From NCBI GenBank assembly GCA_002371825.1, contig DFHF01000009.1, forward strand, positions 43,767 to 107,766: 64,000 nt of DNA. Reading direction: 5' to 3'. This document shows positions 1 through 8,988 of this stretch, in pieces (within the stretch, counting starts at the first letter, position 1; every line of letters begins with the position of its first letter). The position numbers and the translations under genes were made by a program. Below the pieces are notes generated by a model. The model worked only from the letters and a program-made list of their open reading frames with translations. It was not told the origin of the DNA and did not search any database. The stretch comes from Ruminococcus flavefaciens (GTDB taxonomy: Bacteria; Bacillota; Clostridia; Oscillospirales; Ruminococcaceae).

Positions 1-200
1 ACGGAGTAATAGACGGCACTGATGCAACTATGGTACTGAGGGATTTCGGCTTACGAAGCGCATATCTGCCCTCTTATCTGAACAGCATCCAGCAGAGATC
101 TGCCGATGTCAATGAAGACGGAATGATCGACGGCACCGATGCTACACTCATCCTAAGATACTATTCAGCAGAACTTAACGGCATGGAACCTCATTGGTAA
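1..200 (+). CDS. C-terminal end of a dockerin-bearing secreted protein (partial)
   Basis: An open frame enters from the left edge (first full codon at base 3) and stops at 198-200, giving 65 residues. It shows two EF-hand-like calcium loops: the end of one (GVIDGTDATMVL) and a complete second (DVNEDGMIDGTDATLILRYY). This duplicated D-x-N-x-D-G-x-I-x-x-x-D pattern is the hallmark of type I dockerins, which plug cellulosomal enzymes and structural proteins into cohesins on a scaffoldin outside the cell. The module sits at the extreme C terminus, the usual place. The catalytic or binding domain lies outside the window, so the protein's activity is unknown. Confidence 0.85.
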   Translation, partial: GVIDGTDATMVLRDFGLRSAYLPSYLNSIQQRSADVNEDGMIDGTDATLILRYYSAELNGMEPHW

Positions 201-233
201 AAAATACCGCAGCTTTAAAGCTGCGGTATTTTT
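200..233. terminator. Bidirectional intrinsic terminator
   Basis: This is an uninterrupted palindrome with its centre between 216 and 217. A GC core (accgcagc/gctgcggt) is flanked by A-runs on the left and T-runs on the right, so it can end transcription from both sides. It separates the dockerin gene from the convergent metH gene. Confidence 0.85.
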
Positions 234-253
234 ATAAATATAGTTTTTAAAAC

Positions 254-2632
254 TCATCCGCCGTACACACGGGCAGCAATATCGACAGTCTGCTTTGCGT
301 CCTTTGCATAGAAATCAGCGTGTATCTGCTTAGCATAGGATTCAGTAAGCACAGCTCCGCCAACAACAGTCTTGCATTCCGGGTACTTTTCATTGAGAAG
401 AGCTATAGTATCTGCCATGGCACCGAGAGTAGTTGTCATAAGAGCTGAAAGTCCCACAAGACTAACCTTCTCACGGACTGCCGCCTCTAAAACCACAGAC
501 GGGTCCACATCCCTTCCAAGGTCTATAACTGTGAATCCGTAGCTTTCCAGCAGCACCTTGACTATGTTCTTGCCGATATCGTGGATATCTCCCTTTACAG
601 TGGCCAGCACCACTTTTCCCTTTGAGACTGCTTCCCCGCCGCCTGTAGAGATACGGCTCTTTATTACCTCAAAGCAGGCCTGAGCCGCTCCGGCAGTAAG
701 AATTAGCTGCGGCAGGAATATCTTTCCCTTTTCAAAATCTGCTCCTGCGGCATCAAGAGCCGGTATGAGCACATTGTTTATCATCTCCATAGGGTCAGTA
801 TCGGCTATCATAGCCTCAGCAGCTTTCACTGCATCGTTTTTCAGTCCGTTCTTTACGCAATAGCCAAGGTCAGCAGTATTTCCCGCAGCCGAAGGTGCAG
901 GTGCTGCCTTTGGAGCAGAGCTGTCCTGAGCATAAACGCTTATAAAGTCGGCAGAATCACGGTCTATCCCGGCCAGCAGGCGGTATGCTCTGACTGCTCC
1001 TATGATAGAATCTATATTCGGGTTTATAATCGGGAGGTCAAGTCCGCTGTGGAGAGCCATTGTAAGGAAGGTACGGGTTATAAGCTCTCTGTTAGGAAGT
1101 CCGAAGGAAATATTTGATACACCGAGAACAGTTCTCAGCCCCAGCTCAGTTTTAACTCTGTGGAGGGCATTGAGAGTCTCCATAACTCCGTCCTGCTCTG
1201 CTGAGGCAGTAAGGGTAAGGCAGTCTATGAACACATCCTCACGGGGGATACCGTACTCCATAGCTCTGCGGAGTATCTTCTCAGCTATAGCAAAACGGCC
1301 TTCCGCTGTCTTGGGGATACCGCCCTTATCCAGACAAAGTCCGACCACAGATGCACCGTACTTCTTTACAAGGGGAAGTATAGCCTCTATCGACTCATCC
1401 TCGCCGTTAACGGAGTTTACTATCGGCTTGCCGTTGTAAACACGGAGTCCGGCCTCAAGCACCTCAGGTATAGTGGAATCCAGCTGCAAAGGAGTATCAC
1501 AGATACCCTGTATGCTCTTTACCGCATTGACCATCATTGACTTTTCATCAATGCCAGGCAGTCCCACATTGACGTCAAGTATCTCAGCACCGGCGTGTAT
1601 CTGTTCAACAGCCTGACCGAGGATATAGTCCATATCGTTGGCAAGCAGAGCCTCCTTGAAGCGCTTTTTTCCCGTAGGATTGATCCTTTCACCGATAACA
1701 CGGGGCTGGTCTATAACAACACAGCTGACTGCTGAGCAGGCCTTGCTGTAGGACTTTACCTCACGGACAGTCTTCTTCATTCCGGAAAGAGCTTCCTTCA
1801 TTCTTCTGATATGCTCCGGAGTAGTTCCGCAGCATCCGCCGAAAACAGATACTCCGGCCTTTGCCAGCTTGACTGCGCTCTCTGCAAACTCCTCCGGTCC
1901 CACGTTGAAAAGATTTGTTGAGGGGTCCGGAAGTCCGGCATTTGGCTTGGCTATAACAGGCAGAGCCGAAAGTGAGCATATCTTTTCAAGGACGGGATAG
2001 AGCTCCTCAGGGCCCAGCGAGCAGTTTACTCCCAGAGCATCCACCCCCAGTCCCTCAAGGACTGCCACCATGCACTCCGGAGATACTCCGGTAAAGGTAC
2101 GCATATTCTCCTCAAAGGTCATAGTCACCATTACAGGCTTGTCGGAGTTTTCCTTAGCTGCAAGGACTGCTGCCTTGACCTCGTAAAGGTCCGTCATAGT
2201 CTCTATCACTATAACATCAGCGTCTTTTCCCGCCAGAACGAGCTCCTTGTAGATATCATAGGCCTCCTCGAATTTAAGAGTGCCTGAGGGCTCGATAAGC
2301 TGTCCTGTAGGGCCCATATCAAGAGCCACAAGAGCTTTTCCGTCAGCGGCAGTCCGTGCACAGTCAATGGCAGCTCCCACCACCTCTTCAACGGAATGGC
2401 CGCTTCTTGCAAGCTTAAGGCGGTTTGCACCGAATGTATTTGCGTAGACTATATCAGCACCGCTTTCGATATACTGTCGGTGTATGCTGATTATAGCCTC
2501 TTTATTGGTAATATTGAGCAGCTCCGGAACGTGCTCTGTACTTATGCCCATTGACTGGAGCATCGTACCCATTCCTCCGTCAAGATATAAAAAGCCGTCT
2601 CTTTCAAAAATGGACCTGGATCCTTCTTCCAT
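254..2632 (-). CDS. metH: Cobalamin-dependent methionine synthase, short form without activation domain
   Basis: Transfers the methyl group of methyltetrahydrofolate to homocysteine via cobalamin, in the cytosol. Domains in order: homocysteine-binding barrel (about 1-290) with zinc ligands Cys204 and Cys267/Cys268 in a GGCCGT motif; pterin-binding barrel (about 308-560, starting at RVIGERINPTG); cobalamin cap and Rossmann domain (about 590-792) with the DxHxxG motif in which His684 is the lower cobalt ligand. At 792 residues it lacks the C-terminal AdoMet activation domain of the roughly 1,200-residue E. coli enzyme, as is common in Clostridia, so reactivation must come from another protein. 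It starts 5 nt after pheA, with the ribosome site GGGAGG at the pheA stop, so the two are probably one operon. I saw no cobalamin or SAM riboswitch. Confidence 0.93.
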   Translation of the reverse strand: MEEGSRSIFERDGFLYLDGGMGTMLQSMGISTEHVPELLNITNKEAIISIHRQYIESGADIVYANTFGANRLKLARSGHSVEEVVGAAIDCARTAADGKALVALDMGPTGQLIEPSGTLKFEEAYDIYKELVLAGKDADVIVIETMTDLYEVKAAVLAAKENSDKPVMVTMTFEENMRTFTGVSPECMVAVLEGLGVDALGVNCSLGPEELYPVLEKICSLSALPVIAKPNAGLPDPSTNLFNVGPEEFAESAVKLAKAGVSVFGGCCGTTPEHIRRMKEALSGMKKTVREVKSYSKACSAVSCVVIDQPRVIGERINPTGKKRFKEALLANDMDYILGQAVEQIHAGAEILDVNVGLPGIDEKSMMVNAVKSIQGICDTPLQLDSTIPEVLEAGLRVYNGKPIVNSVNGEDESIEAILPLVKKYGASVVGLCLDKGGIPKTAEGRFAIAEKILRRAMEYGIPREDVFIDCLTLTASAEQDGVMETLNALHRVKTELGLRTVLGVSNISFGLPNRELITRTFLTMALHSGLDLPIINPNIDSIIGAVRAYRLLAGIDRDSADFISVYAQDSSAPKAAPAPSAAGNTADLGYCVKNGLKNDAVKAAEAMIADTDPMEMINNVLIPALDAAGADFEKGKIFLPQLILTAGAAQACFEVIKSRISTGGGEAVSKGKVVLATVKGDIHDIGKNIVKVLLESYGFTVIDLGRDVDPSVVLEAAVREKVSLVGLSALMTTTLGAMADTIALLNEKYPECKTVVGGAVLTESYAKQIHADFYAKDAKQTVDIAARVYGG

Positions 2633-2637
2633 AAATT

Positions 2638-3759
2638 TTATTCCTCCCTGAATGTGCCCAGCAGGCGGAAATACTCCAGATTCTCTTCAAGATCACGGAG
2701 CGTTGCCTTTACAGCCGGGTCTGAAAGCTTGCCTTTGAAATCCATATAGAACAGCACATCGAAGCTTCCGTCACGGATAGGTCTGTTCTCGATGCGCTGG
2801 ATGTTCATGCCGTTGACATAGAACTTTGTAAGCAGTCGGTAAAGTGAACCCTCGGTATGCGGGATACGGAGCATTACAGATATTGCATCAGATTCCGGCA
2901 TTACCTCAAGTCTGCGTGAAATGCACACGAAACGGGTGCGGTTGAGTGAGCAGTCAGCGATATTCTCGGAGATTATATGAAGTCCCAGACGCTTTGCGCA
3001 CTCCACAGAGCATACAGCAGCGATCTTTTCAGCAGGATCGCTGTTCCTTACCTTTTCAGCGGCAGTTGCAGTATTGCTGTAATCCGCTGTTTTAAGCCTG
3101 TTAACAGTAAGATAGTCACTGCACTGTGAAAGAGCCTGTCTGTGCGAATAGACACAGGTAACTTCTGAGGCCGGTATATCTGAATTGGCGGCCAGGCAGT
3201 GATTTATCTCAACTATGACTTCCTTGACAGTATAAACGGTATACTTTGCCATAAGGTCATAGGTGCTGTCCACAGAGCCGGCGGTGGAATTATGTACCGG
3301 AAGAACTCCGTAATCCAGCTCACCTGACTGTACAGCTTTGAAAACGTCCTCAAATGTACGGTAGAATGTGAGCTTCCTGTCGCCGAATATCATCCTTGCG
3401 GCAGTCTCGGAATTGGCTCCCTCAGTACCCTGACAGCCTATTCTCGAAGCACCTTCAAAATCCGGAACTTCGAACTGATAATCCGGTGAACCTGCAAGGA
3501 TCGTGCGATTCTGGAGTATCTTGCTGATATCCATGATAGTGGTAAAGAGGGCAGCTGTACCGTTTTCAAGCTGACTGTCACCTGTAAGCGCCTTGATACG
3601 GTCAATTATCTGCTGTTCTCTTCCGCCTTGAAAAACAGGCATCTCATGCTGTTTCTTATACTCTGCAACTCCTCTGCAGAGCTCCATTCTCTTCATAAAA
3701 AGAGAGAGTATCTCACTGTCTATATCGTCTATCCCGTCTCTGAGCTGTTTCAGATCCAT
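2638..3759 (-). CDS. pheA: Bifunctional chorismate mutase/prephenate dehydratase (P-protein)
   Basis: Converts chorismate to prephenate and then phenylpyruvate in phenylalanine synthesis. The 373 residues divide into an AroQ-type chorismate mutase helix bundle (about 1-85, LRDGIDDIDSEIL), a prephenate dehydratase domain (about 105-282) with the catalytic TRF triplet at 275-277, and an ACT regulatory domain (about 293-370) with ENRP at 324-327, close to the ESRP motif that senses phenylalanine. The dehydratase motif usually written VENS reads VHNS here (Glu to His near residue 156), a mild deviation. A GGAGG ribosome site precedes the ATG. First gene of a minus-strand pair with metH. Confidence 0.93.
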   Translation of the reverse strand: MDLKQLRDGIDDIDSEILSLFMKRMELCRGVAEYKKQHEMPVFQGGREQQIIDRIKALTGDSQLENGTAALFTTIMDISKILQNRTILAGSPDYQFEVPDFEGASRIGCQGTEGANSETAARMIFGDRKLTFYRTFEDVFKAVQSGELDYGVLPVHNSTAGSVDSTYDLMAKYTVYTVKEVIVEINHCLAANSDIPASEVTCVYSHRQALSQCSDYLTVNRLKTADYSNTATAAEKVRNSDPAEKIAAVCSVECAKRLGLHIISENIADCSLNRTRFVCISRRLEVMPESDAISVMLRIPHTEGSLYRLLTKFYVNGMNIQRIENRPIRDGSFDVLFYMDFKGKLSDPAVKATLRDLEENLEYFRLLGTFREE

Positions 3760-3795
3760 ATTTTACCTCCGGCAAACTATTTTTTATCACTTTAC

Positions 3796-3824
3796 AGTAT
3801 AACAGATTATTTTGTAAAAATCAA
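3796..3824 (-). promoter_or_regulatory. Promoter for pheA-metH
   Basis: Read on the minus strand: a -35 TTGATT (3819-3824), a 17-bp spacer and a -10 TATACT (3796-3801) preceded by TGT, an extended -10. It lies 37 bp upstream of the pheA start, in the divergent gap shared with ruvC. Confidence 0.7.
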
Positions 3825-3843
3825 TAAAAATAGAATAAATATA

Positions 3844-3873
3844 TTGCAATGTATAAGGCTTTTGTGTTATAAT
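3844..3873 (+). promoter_or_regulatory. Promoter for the ruvC operon
   Basis: -35 TTGCAA (3844-3849), 18-bp spacer, -10 TATAAT (3868-3873) with an upstream TG (extended -10). It is divergent from the pheA promoter. No terminator is obvious until about 9.85 kb, so the transcript may cover ruvC through the methyltransferase gene. Confidence 0.7.
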
Positions 3874-3938
3874 AGTATGGAATATAGTGAAGAACTATAT
3901 ATTTTTATTTGATTTAACAGACACTACAGGTAGGATAA

Positions 3939-4424
3939 GTGAAAAAGATAAGGATTTTAGGCGTCGACCCCGGTTATGCCATTGTCGGCTTCGGGATACT
4001 CGACTACGACGGAGTACGCTTTACTCCCATAGAATACGGCGCTGTGCTCACAGAAGCAGGGACTCCTTTTCCGGAACGCCTCAAGGCTATTTACACGGAT
4101 ATGGAGTTCATCTTCGACAAGTATGCCCCGGATTGCATGGCCATAGAGCGGCTCTACTTCAACACTAACCAGAAAACTGCCATCGATGTGGCACAGGCAA
4201 GAGGAGTTACCGTGCTCTCAGCTGCTCAGAGGAACATACCTATTTCCGAGTATACCCCTCTTCAGGTGAAATCCTCGGTAACCGGCTACGGAAAAGCTGA
4301 AAAACAGCAGGTCATGGAGATGACCCGTCAGCTCCTGGGGCTGGCTCAGATACCTAAGCCCGATGATGCCGCAGATGCCCTCGCTATAGCCATTTGCCAC
4401 GGACATTCGGTCCGCTGGGGATAA
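3939..4424 (+). CDS. ruvC: Holliday junction resolvase RuvC
   Basis: Endonuclease that cuts Holliday junctions delivered by RuvAB during homologous recombination. At 161 residues it has the family's normal size. The four catalytic acidic residues are visible: Asp10 in the opening LGVDPG motif, Glu70 in AIERLYFN, and Asp143 and Asp146 in PDDAADALAIA. It starts with GTG. It is the first gene of a ruvC-ruvA-(SseB-like)-ruvB run. Confidence 0.96.
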   Translation: MKKIRILGVDPGYAIVGFGILDYDGVRFTPIEYGAVLTEAGTPFPERLKAIYTDMEFIFDKYAPDCMAIERLYFNTNQKTAIDVAQARGVTVLSAAQRNIPISEYTPLQVKSSVTGYGKAEKQQVMEMTRQLLGLAQIPKPDDAADALAIAICHGHSVRWG

Positions 4425-4473
4425 CAGCATCAGGCAGGCTCTCCTACAAAAAGAAAAAAGGAGATCAGAAAAA

Positions 4474-5097
4474 ATGATCTACAGCTTAAAAGGCAGGCTC
4501 GCCGTAAAGGAACTGGGCTTTGCCGTTATCGAGTGTGCCGGAGTCGGCTACGGCTGCCGCACCTCATACAACACTATCGCTCAGCTCGGCGAAACAGGCA
4601 GTGAGGCCATGCTCTACACCTATCTCTACGTCCGTGAGGACGTTGTGGAGCTCTTCGGCTTTGCTACCCAGCAGGAGCTGAGCTGCTTCAAACTCCTGAT
4701 AACAGTTTCAGGAGTAGGCCCCAAGGCCGCAGTCTCTATATTATCAGATGTCACTCCGGAAAAATTTGCCTTCATCGTCGCCTCCGGAGACAGCAAGACC
4801 CTTACCAGAACAAAGGGCATCGGTGCCAAGACTGCCCAGAGGATAGTCCTTGAGCTCAAGGATAAGATCTCCTCAGAGACAGTCAGCGGAAGCATATCCG
4901 CAGATGCCTCAGCCTTCTCGGCTATACCATCGGGAGGCTCCTCAGCTTCTGCATCAGAAGCACTGGAAGCACTTATGGTTCTGGGCTATTCTCAGGGGGA
5001 AGTCGCTCCCATACTCGGAAAGCTTGACCCTTCACTGAGCACACAGGATCTCATAAAGGAGACTTTAAGACTTTTAGCATCAAGAAATTCTCGCTGA
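4474..5097 (+). CDS. ruvA: Holliday junction branch migration subunit RuvA
   Basis: Junction-binding subunit that loads the RuvB motor. 207 residues: an N-terminal OB-fold (MIYSLKGRLAVKE), two helix-hairpin-helix motifs (VSGVGPKAAVSIL and TKGIGAKTAQRIV) and, after a Ser/Ala-rich linker of about 30 residues, the C-terminal three-helix domain that contacts RuvB. Strong ribosome site (AAAGGAG) 11 nt before the ATG. The linker is somewhat long but within family variation. Confidence 0.96.
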   Translation: MIYSLKGRLAVKELGFAVIECAGVGYGCRTSYNTIAQLGETGSEAMLYTYLYVREDVVELFGFATQQELSCFKLLITVSGVGPKAAVSILSDVTPEKFAFIVASGDSKTLTRTKGIGAKTAQRIVLELKDKISSETVSGSISADASAFSAIPSGGSSASASEALEALMVLGYSQGEVAPILGKLDPSLSTQDLIKETLRLLASRNSR

Positions 5098-5143
5098 CAA
5101 CCAGCGTCGATCAGTATTCCACTACAGAAAGGAAGAAATCACT

Positions 5144-5875
5144 ATGAATCTCGATGAATTATTGAAGGCAGCCATTACAGATCCCTCAAAGCGATCGGTA
5201 TTTCTACAGACCCTCATAAAAAGCGACGTCTATGTAATATGCAAGAATCCTGTAAAGCAGGAAAGAGGACGTGCTGAGGGCGGTATCCAGCTTGAGTTAG
5301 TAACGACGCAGAACCCGGACGGCGACATCTTCATCCCTTTCTTCACAAGCTACCGTGCTCTACAGCAGTTCGCAAAGAGATATGTTGACTGCTACAAGAT
5401 CAACTGCCTCAGACTCTTTGACCTGATACAGTCCGTATCTGCCGTGCTGAACCCCAACTCCTACGGTAAGGAATTCTCCTCACAGGAGATAAAGAGCATA
5501 CTGATGGTGGCAAGAAACCTTAAAATAAAGGCCATTTCCTATAACGAGGCTGATATAATCTCCTACCGCCCGGTAGAACACTCAGTAGGACATATAACCA
5601 AGGCCGCAAGCAAATTTCTTTCAAAACAGCCGAATGTTGACAGAGCCTTCATCATGGAGATGATAAAGGGCTGTGAAAAGCCTCAGATACTAATCGTACT
5701 CGATATGATGGGCAGCACAAGAAAGCTCTTCGTACCGCTCTCGAAGTACCTCTCGAAAACAGTCAAGGCTAACGAGCACCTCTGCTTCATAAGCTATGAA
5801 CAGGACATGGGCAAGAAAGCTGCCGAGACAGTTGACCCGTTCTATGTGCGCAAGAAGAGGTATTTTGAAAAGTAA
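5144..5875 (+). CDS. SseB-like protein
   Basis: 243 residues resembling the SseB family (enhanced serine sensitivity). The N-terminal half (about 1-115) has the typical opening, a hydrophobic VYVICKNP strand and a FIPFFTSYRALQQF segment. The C-terminal half (about 145-243) resembles the SseB C-terminal domain. No signal peptide or membrane segment, so probably cytosolic. The biochemical role of SseB proteins is poorly defined. Its position between ruvA and ruvB, which are normally adjacent, suggests co-transcription rather than proven participation in recombination. The family call rests on recognition of sequence pattern only. Confidence 0.65.
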   Translation: MNLDELLKAAITDPSKRSVFLQTLIKSDVYVICKNPVKQERGRAEGGIQLELVTTQNPDGDIFIPFFTSYRALQQFAKRYVDCYKINCLRLFDLIQSVSAVLNPNSYGKEFSSQEIKSILMVARNLKIKAISYNEADIISYRPVEHSVGHITKAASKFLSKQPNVDRAFIMEMIKGCEKPQILIVLDMMGSTRKLFVPLSKYLSKTVKANEHLCFISYEQDMGKKAAETVDPFYVRKKRYFEK

Positions 5876-5896
5876 TACAAGTCAGGAGATAATGAT

Positions 5897-6961
5897 TTGA
5901 TACAGACAGAGGATATGGAGTTCGCTCCAAGGATAATCACCCCGGAAAACACTCAGGAGGACAGCGATACTGAGATCTCGCTCCGACCGCAGAACCTTCA
6001 TGAGTATATCGGCCAGGACAAAGTAAAGGAAAACCTTGCTATATATATAGAGGCCGCAAAGCGCAGATCAGAGCCGCTGGATCATGTTCTCCTTTACGGG
6101 CCTCCCGGACTGGGAAAGACCACCCTCTCCGCCATAATCGCCCATGAGCTGGGCGTGAATCTCCGTGTGACCACAGGTCCGGCGATCGAAAAGCCCGGAG
6201 ATCTTGTGTCTCTGCTGACCAGCCTCTCGGATAACGATGTGCTGTTCATCGATGAGATACACCGCCTCTCCCGTGCAGTAGAGGAGATACTCTACCCTGC
6301 ACTGGAGGACAGAGTAATAGATATCATTATCGGAAAAGGCCCCTCTGCACGTTCCATACGCATGGATCTTAAGCCCTTCACACTGATAGGCGCCACCACA
6401 AGAGCCGGTCAGCTCTCAGCTCCTCTCCGTGACCGCTTCGGCGTTATACAGAGACTTGAGCTCTATACAAGGGAGCAGCTCACCGATATAGTCCGCAGGA
6501 GCGCTATGATACTCGGAATTCCCTGTGAGACAGACGGTGCTTCCGAGATAGCCGGCCGTGCAAGAGGTACACCCCGTATCGCCAACAGACTGCTGAAAAG
6601 AGTCCGTGACTTTGCCGATGTTATGGGAAACGGCCAGATAACCAAGGAGATCGCCTCCATAGCACTCAGCCGTCTCGATATCGACGAGCTTGGTCTGGAC
6701 AGTCTGGACAGACGTATGCTGGAAATGATAATAAAGGGCTACAGCGGCGGTCCGGTAGGACTTGAAACACTTGCCTCTGCTATAAATGAAGAATCAGTCA
6801 CCCTTGAGGATATCTGCGAGCCCTTCCTTATGCAGCTGGGCTTCCTGGGACGTACTCCCCGCGGACGTGTGGCCACAAGACTGGCCTACGAGCACCTTGG
6901 ATATGCGCCTCCGGAAAAGAATGAAAAAACAGACGACGGACAGCTCTCATTTGAGCAGTGA
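5897..6961 (+). CDS. ruvB: Holliday junction branch migration ATPase RuvB
   Basis: Hexameric AAA+ motor that drives branch migration. 354 residues with Walker [10 protein letters not shown] (Lys74), Walker B FIDEIH (Asp119-Glu120), sensor 1 around GATTRAG, the arginine finger region in APLRDRFG and a C-terminal winged helix (about 270-340; [10 protein letters not shown]). It starts with TTG, seven nucleotides after an AGGAGA ribosome site. Follows the SseB-like gene by 21 nt. Confidence 0.96.
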   Translation: MIQTEDMEFAPRIITPENTQEDSDTEISLRPQNLHEYIGQDKVKENLAIYIEAAKRRSEPLDHVLLYGPPGLGKTTLSAIIAHELGVNLRVTTGPAIEKPGDLVSLLTSLSDNDVLFIDEIHRLSRAVEEILYPALEDRVIDIIIGKGPSARSIRMDLKPFTLIGATTRAGQLSAPLRDRFGVIQRLELYTREQLTDIVRRSAMILGIPCETDGASEIAGRARGTPRIANRLLKRVRDFADVMGNGQITKEIASIALSRLDIDELGLDSLDRRMLEMIIKGYSGGPVGLETLASAINEESVTLEDICEPFLMQLGFLGRTPRGRVATRLAYEHLGYAPPEKNEKTDDGQLSFEQ

Positions 6962-6984
6962 TGCGTACCTGAACGGTTACTGAA

Positions 6985-7572
6985 ATGCTGATTAAAGGAT
7001 CAAGAAGATATAATCTCAGACATAACAGCGAACGCACCCCCTCTCCCGATCTCGGCCGTATGATAAACGGCCAGGGAATGGGGCTTACCGCAAATTTAAG
7101 ATACGGGATATGCCATATGAGCTTCAATGGCTGTGAGGTCATAGCCATACACAATGCCCTGGTATATCTCGGCATACCTCAGCCCCTGAAGGACGTGGCC
7201 TTCTTTATGGAGAAGTACCGTGTGCTCATGGGGTTCTTCGGCTGCAACGCCTATAAGCTGGGAAAAGGTCTTGCCCATTTCGGAGCAGATTCCGTCAGGA
7301 CAAGAGATGTCAGCCAGGCGGAAGCAGCAAAGGCTTTCATAATCACATTCTGGACAAAACTCCCCTTCCTGTCATCGATACATACTGTGTTCTGTGTCCG
7401 CAGGAGAAACGGCATAGAGGTCTTCAACCGCTACAATAACCGGGGCTGTACCTATATATGCAGGGACATTGAGGAGATTGCCGGAAAAAGACGGCCTATA
7501 GCAATATACATCATTAAAGAGACAGATAAGGATGATATTCCCGTTACAGAAGTACAAACGGAGGAGATATAA
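6985..7572 (+). CDS. Putative papain-like (C39-like) cysteine peptidase or inactive relative
   Basis: A 195-residue protein of unknown function. Cys50 at the start of a predicted helix (NGCEVIAIHNALVYLG), His133 in SSIHTVFCVRR and Asn148 in a following strand lie in the order and spacing expected of C39-like papain-fold peptidases. No signal peptide or membrane segment is seen. It follows ruvB by 23 nt and precedes the phosphomutase homologue by 2 nt, so it is translationally close to both. An alternative is a structural relative without peptidase activity. I have no homology search to decide. Confidence 0.4.
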   Translation: MLIKGSRRYNLRHNSERTPSPDLGRMINGQGMGLTANLRYGICHMSFNGCEVIAIHNALVYLGIPQPLKDVAFFMEKYRVLMGFFGCNAYKLGKGLAHFGADSVRTRDVSQAEAAKAFIITFWTKLPFLSSIHTVFCVRRRNGIEVFNRYNNRGCTYICRDIEEIAGKRRPIAIYIIKETDKDDIPVTEVQTEEI

Positions 7573-7574
7573 AA

Positions 7575-8927
7575 ATGTCAGGACTGTTCGGAACAGACAG
7601 TGCAAGAGGCGTTACCGTTGCGGAGCTCTCCTGTGAGCAGGCTATGCAGGCAGGCAGAGCAGCTGCCGAGCTGCTTGCAAAGGAACAGGGCGGCAGGATA
7701 ATCGTTGCCAAGGATAAAAGACTATCATCTGATGTCCTGGAGGCAGCAGTCTGTGCAGGCATATGCTCATCAGGCATAGATGCAGAGACCCTGGGCGCCG
7801 TTCCCGCTGCGGCAGCTTCATTTATTGTCCGTGAGCATAAAGCCTCAGCCGGCATAATGATAACCGGTGCAGCAGGCTCCGGAGACGGAAGCGGTATAAG
7901 ACTTTTCGCCGCAGACGGTTTCAGACTGGATGAAAGAGTCCAGAGCGAGCTGGAGGATAACATCATGGCAAGGATGAACGCCTCCCCTCAGAGAAAATTC
8001 GACAATATCGGACGTATGCTCAGCTGTGACAATGCAGCCGATGAATACGTCGCTCATATAAAACAGCTGATAGGCGCTGACCTCAGCGGAATGAAGATTG
8101 CTCTCATATGCGGCGAGCCGAGTACAGGAGCTACTGCCGAAAGGCTCTTCAGAGAACTTGGTGCAGATGTAACTCTGCTGCCTCAGCAGGAGCCTGAGGA
8201 AGACGGCCTCGCACCTGCTGTCACAGATATGGAAAGGCTCATGGATACAGCGGCAGGCGGAGATTTCTGCTGCGGACTTGCTATCGGCGATAACGGCGGC
8301 AGCTGTCTGGCAGTCGATGAAAACGGCATGGCTGTAGACGGAGATCACCTGCTGGCTATATTCGCAAAATATTTCAAGGAGAACGGCCTTCTGAAGGACG
8401 ATACCTTCGTCGTAAATCAGATGAGCGGTCTCGGACTTTTCAACTTCGCAAGAGATAACGGCATAAAAGCTGTAACATCAGGTGCCTCCGGCAGAAGCGC
8501 TCTCGACAGGATGCTCGAAAGCGGATACAGCCTCGGCGGCGACAGGAACGGCCATGTGTTCTTCACCGACGATTCCCCGTGTGAGGACGGTCAGCTCTGC
8601 GGAGCAAGGCTCCTTGAGATAATGAAAAAGACCGGCAAGCCCCTTAGCCAGCTGGCAGAGGAAATGCAGAGACTTCCCAGTATATCGCTGAATGTCCGCA
8701 TTGCCGATTCGTGCCGTGAAATATGGAAAAACGATAAGGATATAACCGACTTGATAGAGTGGTATCAGGGAGAATTCGGCGATACAGGCAGAGTCACCGT
8801 CCGTGAGAGCACTGCCGCCGCTCCGTTTATCACGATAACTATAGAGGGAAGCGACTTCGGCAGGATAAATTTCATTGCCGGCGAGATCGCTGACCGCATA
8901 AAACAGCGCTGCGGCGCCCGTGAATGA
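7575..8927 (+). CDS. Phosphohexomutase-family protein (GlmM-like) lacking catalytic residues
   Basis: The 450-residue length and opening GLFGTDSARGV match phosphoglucosamine mutase (GlmM), but all four active-site loops are altered. The phosphoserine loop normally containing SASHNP reads TGAAGS, with Ala99 at the catalytic serine position. The metal loop DGDADR reads GDNGGS (238-243), so all three Asp ligands are gone. The sugar-binding GGExSGH reads GGDRNGH. The phosphate loop RPSGTEP reads RESTAAAP (from Arg410). The frame is intact, with normal codon use and a strong ribosome site (GGAGGAG), so it is not an ordinary pseudogene. Probably a catalytically dead paralogue with a binding or regulatory role. 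A true GlmM should exist elsewhere in the genome. Confidence 0.7.
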   Translation: MSGLFGTDSARGVTVAELSCEQAMQAGRAAAELLAKEQGGRIIVAKDKRLSSDVLEAAVCAGICSSGIDAETLGAVPAAAASFIVREHKASAGIMITGAAGSGDGSGIRLFAADGFRLDERVQSELEDNIMARMNASPQRKFDNIGRMLSCDNAADEYVAHIKQLIGADLSGMKIALICGEPSTGATAERLFRELGADVTLLPQQEPEEDGLAPAVTDMERLMDTAAGGDFCCGLAIGDNGGSCLAVDENGMAVDGDHLLAIFAKYFKENGLLKDDTFVVNQMSGLGLFNFARDNGIKAVTSGASGRSALDRMLESGYSLGGDRNGHVFFTDDSPCEDGQLCGARLLEIMKKTGKPLSQLAEEMQRLPSISLNVRIADSCREIWKNDKDITDLIEWYQGEFGDTGRVTVRESTAAAPFITITIEGSDFGRINFIAGEIADRIKQRCGARE

Positions 8928-8988
8928 TCTTTACATCCCTGCAAGCCATGAGGCATTGCGGGCATAAATCGAAAAAGGAGCATTTAGC

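Noticed and set aside
1002..1439. Long antisense open frames within metH and other genes
   Set aside because: They are shadows of the strongly coding strand and lack ribosome sites.
2633..2700. Cobalamin or SAM riboswitch controlling metH
   Set aside because: metH is 5 nt behind pheA and has no leader of its own.
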